Shown here: positions 33,696 through 44,866 of the stretch, in pieces
How the letters are laid out: each line of letters opens with the position of its first letter
Position numbering within the stretch: the first letter of the stretch is position 1
Assembly (NCBI RefSeq): GCF_013114825.1
Contig: NZ_JAAVLX010000002.1
Coordinates: forward strand, 1-64,000
Length of the DNA stretch: 64,000 nucleotides
Direction: 5' to 3'
From: Bradyrhizobium australiense
GTDB taxonomy: Bacteria; Pseudomonadota; Alphaproteobacteria; Rhizobiales; Xanthobacteraceae
The notes under the pieces: model-generated
Told to the model about the DNA's origin: nothing
Seen by the model: the letters and a program-made list of their open reading frames with translations, nothing else
Databases searched by the model: none
Translations under genes and position numbers: made by a program

Positions 33696-34529
33696 TTACT
33701 TCTTCCGCTTGTGGCGGCTTAGGAGGATGAATCTGTTGGTCGACTTATTCGAACGGGTCTTCTTGCCCTTGGTCGGCTTGCCCCACGGCGTGACCGGGTG
33801 GCGGCCGCCCGAGGTGCGGCCTTCGCCGCCGCCATGCGGATGGTCGATCGGGTTCATGACGACGCCGCGGTTATGCGGACGCCAGCCCAACCAGCGGGTG
33901 CGACCGGCCTTGCCGATCGAGATGTTCATGTGATCGGGGTTCGACACCGCCCCGATGGTGCCGCGGCAACGACCGTGCACCAGGCGCTGTTCGCCCGAGT
34001 TCAGGCGCAGAATGACGTAGTCCTGGTCGCGGCCGACGATCTGGGCGTAGGTGCCGGCGGAACGGGCGATCTGGCCGCCCTTCCCGATCTTCATCTCGAT
34101 GTTATGGACGATGGTGCCGACCGGCATGTTGCCGAGCGGCATGACATTGCCCGGCTTCACGTCGACATAGTTGCCGGCTACCACGGTATCGCCCGCGGCC
34201 AGACGCTGCGGCGCCAGGATGTAGGCCTGCTCGCCGTCCTGATACTTGATCAGCGCGATGAACGCGGTGCGGTTCGGATCATATTCCAGCCGCTCGACGA
34301 CGGCCGGAACGTCAACCTTGCTCCGCTTGAAGTCCACCAGGCGATAGGCTTTCTTGTGGCCGCCGCCGCGGAAGCGCACGGTGATGCGGCCGGTGTTGTT
34401 GCGGCCGCCATTGCCGAGCTTGCCCTCGGTCAACGCCTTGACCGGCTTGCCCTTGTAGAGCGCCGAACGGTCGACCATCACCAGCTGGCGCTGGCCCGGC
34501 GTCGTCGGATTGTATGTTTTCAATGCCAT
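33696..34529 (-). CDS. rplB: 50S ribosomal protein L2
   Basis: L2 is required for peptidyl transferase assembly and subunit joining. The 277 residues include the OB and SH3-like domains and the conserved [20 protein letters not shown] with the functional His near the C-terminus, then [16 protein letters not shown]. It is 12 bases after rplW. Confidence 0.98.
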   Translation of the reverse strand: MALKTYNPTTPGQRQLVMVDRSALYKGKPVKALTEGKLGNGGRNNTGRITVRFRGGGHKKAYRLVDFKRSKVDVPAVVERLEYDPNRTAFIALIKYQDGEQAYILAPQRLAAGDTVVAGNYVDVKPGNVMPLGNMPVGTIVHNIEMKIGKGGQIARSAGTYAQIVGRDQDYVILRLNSGEQRLVHGRCRGTIGAVSNPDHMNISIGKAGRTRWLGWRPHNRGVVMNPIDHPHGGGEGRTSGGRHPVTPWGKPTKGKKTRSNKSTNRFILLSRHKRKK

Positions 34530-34541
34530 CGCTGTGTCGCC

Positions 34542-34841
34542 TTATAGTCCGGTGGTGACGTCGATGCGGTGGCCCTCTTCGAGGGTCACGACAGCCCGCT
34601 TCGAGTCCGACTGCGAACCGAAATTGCCGCGGAACACCTTGGTCTTGCCCTTGCGGACCAGCGTGTTCACGCTCTTCACCTTGACGTCGAACAACTTCTC
34701 GACGGCTTCCTTGATTTGCGGCTTGGTCGCCTTGCTGGCAACCTTGAACACGACCTTGTTGTGCTCGGACGCAACCGTCGCCTTTTCGGTGACGACGGGC
34801 GCTACGATCACATCGTAGTGGCGCGGATCGATATTCTTCAT
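34542..34841 (-). CDS. rplW: 50S ribosomal protein L23
   Basis: L23 is the main docking site for trigger factor and SRP at the tunnel exit. The 99 residues begin [20 protein letters not shown] and contain [20 protein letters not shown] and [12 protein letters not shown]. The ATG overlaps the rplD stop by four bases (ATGA). Confidence 0.98.
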   Translation of the reverse strand: MKNIDPRHYDVIVAPVVTEKATVASEHNKVVFKVASKATKPQIKEAVEKLFDVKVKSVNTLVRKGKTKVFRGNFGSQSDSKRAVVTLEEGHRIDVTTGL

Positions 34842-35458
34842 TTGAAGCGCGCCTCCAGCGCATCCACTGCCGCCTTCGTCAGTACCAGCTTCTGACGGCG
34901 CAGAATGTCGTAGACGTTGATGCCCTGGATCGGCAGCACGTCGATATTCGGAATGTTGCGCGCAGCAGTCGCAAAACCCATGTTCAGCTCGGCGCCGTCG
35001 ATGATCAGCGCGTTCGTGAGCCCAAGACCGGAGAAGTGACCGACCAGTGCCTTGGTCTTGGCTTCCTTGACCTGCGCGCTGTCGATCACGATCAGGCCGC
35101 CGTCCTTGGCCTTCGCCGATAAAGCATGCTTGAGCGCCAGCGCCCGCACCTTCTTCGGCAGGTCGGTCGCGTGCGAGCGAACCACTGGACCGAACGCACG
35201 GCCACCGCCGCGGAACTGCGGCACGCGGGCCGAGCCGTGACGGGCTCCGCCGGTGCCCTTCTGCTTGTACATCTTCTTGCCGGTGCGCCAGACATCGGCG
35301 CGGCCCTGGGCCTTGTGCGTTCCGGCCTGACGCTTGTTGAGCTGCCATTGCACGCAACGCTGGATGATGTCGGCGCGCGGCTCGAGACCGAAGATCGCGT
35401 CCGAGAGCTGGACCGATCCGGCTTCCTTGCCCTCAAGGGTCGTGACTTTCAGTTCCAT
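34838..35458 (-). CDS. rplD: 50S ribosomal protein L4
   Basis: L4 reaches into the exit tunnel and in E. coli represses the S10 operon. The 206 residues include [19 protein letters not shown], the tunnel loop [20 protein letters not shown], and [14 protein letters not shown]. It starts one base after the rplC stop and overlaps rplW by four. Confidence 0.98.
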   Translation of the reverse strand: MELKVTTLEGKEAGSVQLSDAIFGLEPRADIIQRCVQWQLNKRQAGTHKAQGRADVWRTGKKMYKQKGTGGARHGSARVPQFRGGGRAFGPVVRSHATDLPKKVRALALKHALSAKAKDGGLIVIDSAQVKEAKTKALVGHFSGLGLTNALIIDGAELNMGFATAARNIPNIDVLPIQGINVYDILRRQKLVLTKAAVDALEARFK

Positions 35459-35459
35459 C

Positions 35460-36182
35460 TCACGCGCCCTCCTGCTCAGCCGGTACAGCAGCAGCCTGCT
35501 CGCCGCCGGCGACCTTGAACTTGCCGGGCTTCGGAGCTTCCTTCGGCAACGGTTTCTTCACAGCGTCGCGCACCGAGATCCAGCCGCCCTTGGAGCCGGG
35601 AACGGCGCCCTCGACGAGGATCAGGCCGCGCTCGACGTCGGTCTGCACCACACGCAAATTGAGCGTGGTGATGCGATCGACACCCATGTGACCGGGCATC
35701 TTCTTGTTCTTGAAGGTCTTGCCGGGATCCTGACGTCCGCCGGTCGAACCGATCGAACGGTGCGAAACCGACACGCCGTGGGTGGCGCGCAGACCGCCGA
35801 AATTCCAGCGCTTCATGCCGCCGGCAAAACCCTTACCAACAGAGGTCCCGGTGACGTCGACGAACTGGCCGACCACGAAATGGTCAGCCTGGATCTCCGC
35901 GCCAACCGGAATCAGCGCGTCCTCGGAGACGCGAAACTCGGTGACCTTCCGCTTGGGCTCGACCTTGGCGACCGCAAACTGGCCGCGCTCTGCCTTGGGC
36001 AGATAGACGGTCTTGCGGGTGCCCGCACCGAGCTGCAGCGCAACGTAACCGTTCTTTTCGGTCGTGCGGTGGCCCAGCACCTGGCAATTGCCCAGCTTCA
36101 GCACGGTCACAGGGATATGTTCGCCGGCCTCCGTAAAGACCCGCGTCATCCCGACCTTTTGTGCGATCACTCCGGAGCGCAT
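35460..36182 (-). CDS. rplC: 50S ribosomal protein L3
   Basis: L3 is an early-assembly protein near the peptidyl transferase centre. The 240 residues begin [20 protein letters not shown] and contain [20 protein letters not shown] with the Gln that is methylated by PrmB in E. coli, then [17 protein letters not shown]. The C-terminus has an extra Pro/Lys/Glu-rich tail of about 30 residues, common in alphaproteobacteria. Confidence 0.98.
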   Translation of the reverse strand: MRSGVIAQKVGMTRVFTEAGEHIPVTVLKLGNCQVLGHRTTEKNGYVALQLGAGTRKTVYLPKAERGQFAVAKVEPKRKVTEFRVSEDALIPVGAEIQADHFVVGQFVDVTGTSVGKGFAGGMKRWNFGGLRATHGVSVSHRSIGSTGGRQDPGKTFKNKKMPGHMGVDRITTLNLRVVQTDVERGLILVEGAVPGSKGGWISVRDAVKKPLPKEAPKPGKFKVAGGEQAAAVPAEQEGA

Positions 36183-36235
36183 CGGCGTGCTTCCTGTTCT
36201 TTCTGTCCGCTAACGGCGGACGATCCTTGAAAATC

Positions 36236-36544
36236 TTAGAGCTTGATCTCGACGTCGACACCGGCGGCCAGATCGAGCTTCATGAGAGCATCGACGGTCT
36301 GCGGGGTCGGGTCGACAATGTCGAGAAGGCGCTTGTGGGTGCGCATCTCGAACTGCTCACGGCTCTTCTTGTCGACGTGCGGCGAACGGTTGACGGTGAA
36401 CTTCTCGATGCGGGTGGGCAGCGGAATGGGTCCGCGAACCTGGGCACCGGTACGTTTCGCCGTGTTCACGATCTCGCGGGTCGACGTATCGAGGATTCGA
36501 TGGTCGAACGCCTTGAGACGGATGCGAATATTTTGGCCGTTCAT
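36236..36544 (-). CDS. rpsJ: 30S ribosomal protein S10
   Basis: S10 is part of the 30S head and, as NusE, part of antitermination complexes. The 102 residues begin [19 protein letters not shown] and include [20 protein letters not shown] and [20 protein letters not shown]. It opens the S10 operon, 93 bases after tuf, a gap taken up by a dyad repeat. Confidence 0.98.
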
Positions 36545-36572
36545 TGCCGTTTGTCTTTCTTTGTCGCGTAGG

Positions 36573-36628
36573 GCGAGTGGTGAGTAGCGAATAGCGAATG
36601 GAGCTGGTCCACTCGCTATTCGCCATTA
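36573..36628. repeat. Inverted repeat of AGCGAATAGCGAATGG type in tuf-rpsJ gap
   Basis: The left arm GTGAGTAGCGAATAGCGAATGG is answered by CCACTCGCTATTCGCCATTA. The core matches the repeat in the rpsM-rpsK gap, so both are copies of one dispersed family. It lies 9 bases from the tuf stop codon. Confidence 0.65.
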
Positions 36629-36637
36629 CCGATTCGC

Positions 36638-37828
<1,191 letters not shown>

Positions 37829-37868
37829 TTGACTCTCCGTTCAGTCGTTAGCTTGCAACCAACGACAA

Positions 37869-39941
<2,073 letters not shown>

Positions 39942-39970
39942 GGGCTGTTCCTTAAATCCGTTCTTCGCCG

Positions 39971-40456
<486 letters not shown>

Positions 40457-40828
40457 TTATTTCGGACGCTTCGCGCCGTACTTCGAACGGCGCTGCTTAC
40501 GGTTCTTGACGCCCTGGGTGTCGAGGACGCCGCGGAGGATGTGGTAGCGCACGCCGGGCAAGTCCTTGACGCGGCCGCCGCGGATCATCACCACCGAGTG
40601 TTCCTGAAGGTTATGGCCTTCACCCGGGATGTAGCCGATCACTTCAAAGCCGTTGGTCAGGCGCACCTTGGCGACCTTGCGAAGCGCCGAGTTCGGCTTC
40701 TTCGGCGTCGTGGTGTAGACGCGCGTGCAAACGCCGCGCTTCTGCGGCGACTGCTGCAGCGCCGGCACCTTCTTGCGCGACTTCTGTACCGTACGCGGAT
40801 TTGCGATCAGCTGGTTGATCGTCGGCAT
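40457..40828 (-). CDS. rpsL: 30S ribosomal protein S12
   Basis: S12 is part of the decoding centre. The 123 residues from ATG 40828 begin [20 protein letters not shown]. The loop [17 protein letters not shown] has the wild-type Lys at the position that changes in streptomycin-resistant mutants, and [10 protein letters not shown] has the second such Lys region upstream (GRVKDLPG), so the sequence predicts sensitivity. It opens the str operon with a long leader. Confidence 0.98.
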   Translation of the reverse strand: MPTINQLIANPRTVQKSRKKVPALQQSPQKRGVCTRVYTTTPKKPNSALRKVAKVRLTNGFEVIGYIPGEGHNLQEHSVVMIRGGRVKDLPGVRYHILRGVLDTQGVKNRKQRRSKYGAKRPK

Positions 40829-41505
40829 GTCAGCCTTCACCCTTTAGTTCACGCGAAACCTTGAATGGCTTTCGCAAATTCTTCTCGGAACTAGCCGTTC
40901 CGTTCGGCCCGCCTCACGCGAAAAACATCCGCGCAAAGCGAAATCGCGCCAACCACCCATCGCTGAGCGGAAAGCGCTTCGACGCCACAGAGGACCGCGA
41001 CTGAAGACCGATCAGCGTTCGCTGTCCGGCCTGCTTCCGAGGTCATGCATCCGAGTTCACTCTCAAGAGGACGTGCTCAAGAGAACTAAAATCGTCCTGG
41101 CATTGCCTAGCAATATGATCGACAGCGTTTGAGCGGCATTCGTCGAGGTTGGTGCCCGTCCAGTACCTTTAGGAATTGCCCATAAGGATTTGAAAGGGTG
41201 TTCCGTTCCGACGCTGGCGTTGCTCACCGCCTGTCGTTAAGTGGCCGTCTTCTATAAGCGGTGGATAGCTAAGTCAAGCAAAACGAGAACGCTGGAAATG
41301 CCTATGGCGTCTGCGGATTCAGCGTTTACCGCGAAATCGGGAAAGCCGAAACGCGATGCCCTGCCTTAGCTTGGGGCGCGTCGAGTCGCTTATTTTACCC
41401 GGATAAATACAACCAGAAACATAATTCCCGGGTTCCGGTTTTTCCCGGCTAAGCCTTTCTTTGCCTTTCCGGGCGCAAACTTGCGCAACAAGGCCGGGAT
41501 TCTTC
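40829..41505 (-). other. Long gap holding the rpsL leader and divergent promoters
   Basis: This 677-base gap has no credible gene. On the minus strand it must hold the str-operon promoter and a leader of up to about 410 bases; on the plus strand, the promoter of the oxidoreductase at 41506. A candidate minus promoter is listed separately. Part of the leader has short direct and inverted copies of CTCAAGAG (near 41062-41085). An 82-codon minus frame at 41319-41567 has no conserved features and no ribosome site. Confidence 0.6.
41251..41277 (-). promoter_or_regulatory. Candidate promoter of the str operon
   Basis: On the minus strand TTGACT (41277-41272) and TATAGA (41256-41251) are separated by 15 bases, two short of the ideal. 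It is the best -35/-10 pair in the gap, in an AT-rich patch. If used, the rpsL leader would be about 415 bases long. Confidence 0.35.
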
Positions 41506-42729
41506 ATGAAGTACACTGACATTGCGATCGTCGGCGGCGGCCTCGCCGGCTCGACCGCGGCCGCCATGCTCGGCCGCGCGGGAATTCCAACCGTCCTGAT
41601 CGATCCGCATCAGGTCTATCCCTTCGACTTCCGCGTCGAAAAAATCAGCGGCGACGAGCAGCTCGGCCGTTTCTACCAGACCGGAATCGCCGATTCGGTG
41701 CTTCGCTCGGCCACCCACGACGGCGAAAACTGGATCGCGCGATTCGGCTACCTGCTCGACAAGAAGCCGAGCCGCCAATACGGCATCATGTATGACGCGC
41801 TGATCGGCGCGCTCCGCGCCGAAATCCCACCTCCCGCCGAACTCGTCTACGCCAAGGTGAACGACGTTTCGACCAGCGCCGAGCGGCCGAAGCTCACGCT
41901 GTCCAACGGCGAAATCGTCTCGGCGCGGCTCGTGGTCCTGGCCAATGGACTGAGCGTCGGGCTGCGCCGCAATCTCGGCATCGAGCGCCAGATCATCAGC
42001 ACCAGCCACTCCATCTCGATCGGATTCGACATCGTCCCAGTGGGCCGCCCCGCCTTCGAATTTCCGGCCCTGACCTACTTTTCGGAACGGACAAGCGGCC
42101 GCGTCGCCTATGTGACGCTGTTCCCGGTCGGCAACCGGATGCGGACCAACCTGTTCGTCTACCGTGAGGTCGACGACCCCTGGCTGCGCGAGATGCGGCA
42201 CCGGCCGGTCGAGACCATGAATGCCGCCCTGCCCAGGCTGCGCCGGATCACCGGCGAATACGCCATTGCCGGCGACGTCAAGATCCGGCCGGCCGATCTC
42301 TACGTCTCCACCGGCTATCGCCAGGCGGGCGTCGTTCTGGTCGGCGATGCCTTTGCGGCCACCTGCCCGGTTACCGGCACCGGGACAGACAAGGTGTTCA
42401 CCGACGTCGCGCAACTCTGCAACGTCCACATTCCTGCCTGGCTTGCGACCGAAGGCATGGGCGTGGAGAAGATCGCGTCCTTCTATGATGATCCGATCAA
42501 GCAGGCTTGCGACGCCTGGTCGATGGCCAAGGCGATCAGCTTCCGCAAGGTCACGATCGAAAACGGGCTTTACTGGCGTGCGCAGCGCTGGGCCCGCTTC
42601 CTGGCGTGGTTTGGCGAAGGCGCTTTGCGGCGGATGCGCAAGCGCGCCAGCGCGGGATCAAGCCGCCCCGCTCATTCCTCGTCGTCATCCTCATCATCGT
42701 CGTCGTCTTCATTGTCGTCGTCGGCCTGA
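41506..42729 (+). CDS. FAD-dependent oxidoreductase (UbiH/geranylgeranyl-reductase type) with poly-Ser tail
   Basis: This is a 407-residue flavoprotein. The N-terminal dinucleotide-binding motif is IVGGGLAGSTAAAML at residues 7-21. Near residue 285 VVLVGDAFAATCPVTGTG is the second FAD-contact GD motif, as in group A flavin monooxygenases and geranylgeranyl reductases. The substrate is unknown. The last 25 residues are a low-complexity Ser tail that comes from a TCG/TCA/TCC repeat; this repeat overlaps, on the other strand, the acidic end of the ABC transporter gene by 58 bases. It may act with the two genes that follow (convergent). Confidence 0.85.
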   Translation: MKYTDIAIVGGGLAGSTAAAMLGRAGIPTVLIDPHQVYPFDFRVEKISGDEQLGRFYQTGIADSVLRSATHDGENWIARFGYLLDKKPSRQYGIMYDALIGALRAEIPPPAELVYAKVNDVSTSAERPKLTLSNGEIVSARLVVLANGLSVGLRRNLGIERQIISTSHSISIGFDIVPVGRPAFEFPALTYFSERTSGRVAYVTLFPVGNRMRTNLFVYREVDDPWLREMRHRPVETMNAALPRLRRITGEYAIAGDVKIRPADLYVSTGYRQAGVVLVGDAFAATCPVTGTGTDKVFTDVAQLCNVHIPAWLATEGMGVEKIASFYDDPIKQACDAWSMAKAISFRKVTIENGLYWRAQRWARFLAWFGEGALRRMRKRASAGSSRPAHSSSSSSSSSSSSLSSSA

Positions 42730-44702
42730 GAGTTTGTGTTGTGCGGCGTATGGCCCTGGTCGTCCCAGAGCTTGCGATAGACGCCGTTAGCCGCAAGCAA
42801 CTGCGCATGCGGGCCGCGTTCGATCGCCTTGCCGCCTGAAATCACGATGATCTCGTCCATCTCGACCACTGATGTCAGGCGGTGGGTCGACCAGATCATG
42901 GTGCGCCCCTCCGCCACCTTCAGAAGCGTGCGGTTGATCGCGGCTTCCGTGGTCTGGTCGAGTGCCGAGGTCGCTTCGTCGAGCAGCAGCAGCGAGGGAT
43001 TACGGATGATGGCGCGCGCGATCGCGATGCGCTGGCGCTGGCCACCCGACAACGTGTCGCCGCGCTCGCCGACCGGCGTGTCGTATTTCTGCGGCAGGCT
43101 CATGATGTAGCGGTGAATCTCCGCCTTGCGCGCGGCTTCCTCGACCTCCTTGTCGGTGGCGCCTTCTTTGCCAAGCCGGATGTTCTCCCGGATCGACATG
43201 TTGAATAACATGTTCTCCTGGAACACGATTGCCATGCCTCGGCGCAGCGATTCGCGAGTCACCCGGCGGATATCGACGCCGTCGATCGCCACCCGCCCTT
43301 CGTCCGGCGTATAGAGACGCAGGATCAGGTTGAGCAGCGTGCTCTTGCCCGAGCCGCTGGGGCCGACGATCGCAATGCGCTTGCCGACATTGAGCTTGAG
43401 GCTGAAATTATCGAGCACCGGCGTGTCGCTGCCTTCATACGCGAAGGTGACGCGGTCGAAGGTGATGTCGTTGGTGATCGGCGGCAAATCGGGCGCGCCC
43501 GGCCGGTCGGCGCCGCGGGTCGGCTCATCCAGCAGTTCCTGGATATGCCGCACCGCCGCCGCCGACTGGATCGACACCGGGATGAAGTGCATCAGATGGG
43601 CGATATTGTAGGATACCTCCCAGAACGCGCTCTCGAAGGTGACGAAAGTGCCGATGGTGATCTGGCCCTTGGTGGCGAGATAGGCGCCGATCGCCAGCAC
43701 GACGAGGTGCAGCAGCAGCACCGAAATCGTGACCGTGCGCTCCACCATTGTAGAGAGGAAGACTGCCGACGCCGTCTTGATGCGCACTTCCTGGTTGCGC
43801 ATGGTGAACCAGCCGAGCGTGCGGCGCTGCAGGCTGAACGCCTTGACCACAGCCTGCGCAGCCACGTTTTCCTGAACCGTGCCAAGCAGCGCCGATTCGT
43901 TGAGCTTCTGCTCGTAATTCGCCTGCACCGCCTTCGGTGTCAGGATCCGCGGCCCGATGAGCGTGATCGGAAACACCAGCAAGGCCACCGCCGCAAGCTG
44001 CCAGTTTAAAAACAGCATCAGAATGATGCCGGCGATCAGCTCCAGAAACGGCAGTGCGGCGCTGTTGGCGAACGTCTTGACCGAGCTTTCAAAGGCGGCG
44101 AGGTCGATCGAGAAGCGCGACAGGATCTCGCCGCGCTTGGTGCGGGCAAAATACGACGCCGGCAGGTTCTGGACGTGCTCGAACAGCCGCGTCCGCACAT
44201 CGGCAATGACGCACGCCGCCAGCCGCGCATCCCAGCGCTCGTACCAGACCGCGATGATCGAGGTGATGATACCGGCGGCCGCGAGCACGCCGAGGATCTT
44301 GTAGAGCGCCTGAAAGTCCTCTTCGCCGAGCGCATCGTCGATCAGGAATTTCAGGCTGAGCGGCATGATGACGTTGAACAGCGTCTCGACGAGAACGCCG
44401 AATGTCACGAAGACGAGCAGCTTCCTGTAATTGCTCAGATACGGCTTGACGAAGCCGTAGATGGTCGCCAGCGCGCCGGCGGCTTCCTTGGCGGTGAAAA
44501 CGACCAGGTCCTCGTCATCATCATCGTCGCCGAGCTCGAGCTCGTCCGCTTCGTCGTCCTTGCCGTCGTCAGGCTGGATGCCGGCCGCCCTGCTACCGGA
44601 AACGGGCACGGCGGCAGCTCCGGCCGCGAGCTTCTTCGCGAGTTCAGGATCGTCCGCCCGCGCGGGATTCTGATCATCCGAGGAAGGAGGCTTGGGCGCC
44701 AT
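42672..44702 (-). CDS. ABC exporter, fused membrane and ATPase domains, acidic tails
   Basis: The 676-residue half-transporter is of MsbA/lipid-exporter type and is expected to work as a homodimer in the inner membrane. A polar N-terminus (1-85) holds a run of Asp/Glu near 50-65. Six membrane segments lie between about 90 and 375. The ATPase domain has Walker A GPSGSGKST, signature LSGGQRQRIAIARAI, Walker B SLLLLDEATSALD and the switch His in STHRLTS. The end is a second Asp/Glu run (last 16 residues). Acidic tails at both ends are unusual for the family. Substrate unknown; a hydrophobic product of the neighbouring flavoenzymes is possible. Confidence 0.88.
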   Translation of the reverse strand: MAPKPPSSDDQNPARADDPELAKKLAAGAAAVPVSGSRAAGIQPDDGKDDEADELELGDDDDDEDLVVFTAKEAAGALATIYGFVKPYLSNYRKLLVFVTFGVLVETLFNVIMPLSLKFLIDDALGEEDFQALYKILGVLAAAGIITSIIAVWYERWDARLAACVIADVRTRLFEHVQNLPASYFARTKRGEILSRFSIDLAAFESSVKTFANSAALPFLELIAGIILMLFLNWQLAAVALLVFPITLIGPRILTPKAVQANYEQKLNESALLGTVQENVAAQAVVKAFSLQRRTLGWFTMRNQEVRIKTASAVFLSTMVERTVTISVLLLHLVVLAIGAYLATKGQITIGTFVTFESAFWEVSYNIAHLMHFIPVSIQSAAAVRHIQELLDEPTRGADRPGAPDLPPITNDITFDRVTFAYEGSDTPVLDNFSLKLNVGKRIAIVGPSGSGKSTLLNLILRLYTPDEGRVAIDGVDIRRVTRESLRRGMAIVFQENMLFNMSIRENIRLGKEGATDKEVEEAARKAEIHRYIMSLPQKYDTPVGERGDTLSGGQRQRIAIARAIIRNPSLLLLDEATSALDQTTEAAINRTLLKVAEGRTMIWSTHRLTSVVEMDEIIVISGGKAIERGPHAQLLAANGVYRKLWDDQGHTPHNTNSQADDDNEDDDDDEDDDEE

Positions 44703-44809
44703 GAAACCAACCGATGCTGCACGGCCGGCATGACCGCAAATCGAACGCGGCAGCGGCGAGCGCTACCGCAACGATTCTATGCGATCGGGATCAATTCGGC
44801 AAACATTTG

Positions 44810-44846
44810 GCGTGACCGGCTCCGCTTCAGCGGAGTGCGGTCACGC
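44810..44846 (-). other. Strong hairpin between the fusion gene and the ABC gene
   Basis: A 9-bp outer stem (GCGTGACCG 44810-44818 with 44838-44846) encloses a 7-bp inner stem (CTCCGCT 44820-44826 with 44829-44835) and a 2-base apex. It begins 21 bases after the stop of the fusion gene. No U-run follows on the minus strand, so it may be a 3'-end stabiliser, processing site or attenuator rather than a simple terminator. Confidence 0.65.
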
Positions 44847-44866
44847 TCAATACAGCCAGTCGGTGC

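Noticed and set aside
41411..41436. GGAAC-N17-GGTT on the minus strand, an EcfG-like pattern
   Set aside because: The -10 is imperfect and it points at the str operon more than 580 bases away with no gene between.
41319..41567. An 82-codon minus frame upstream of the str operon
   Set aside because: No ribosome site, no homology I recognise, and it overlaps the start of the FAD gene.
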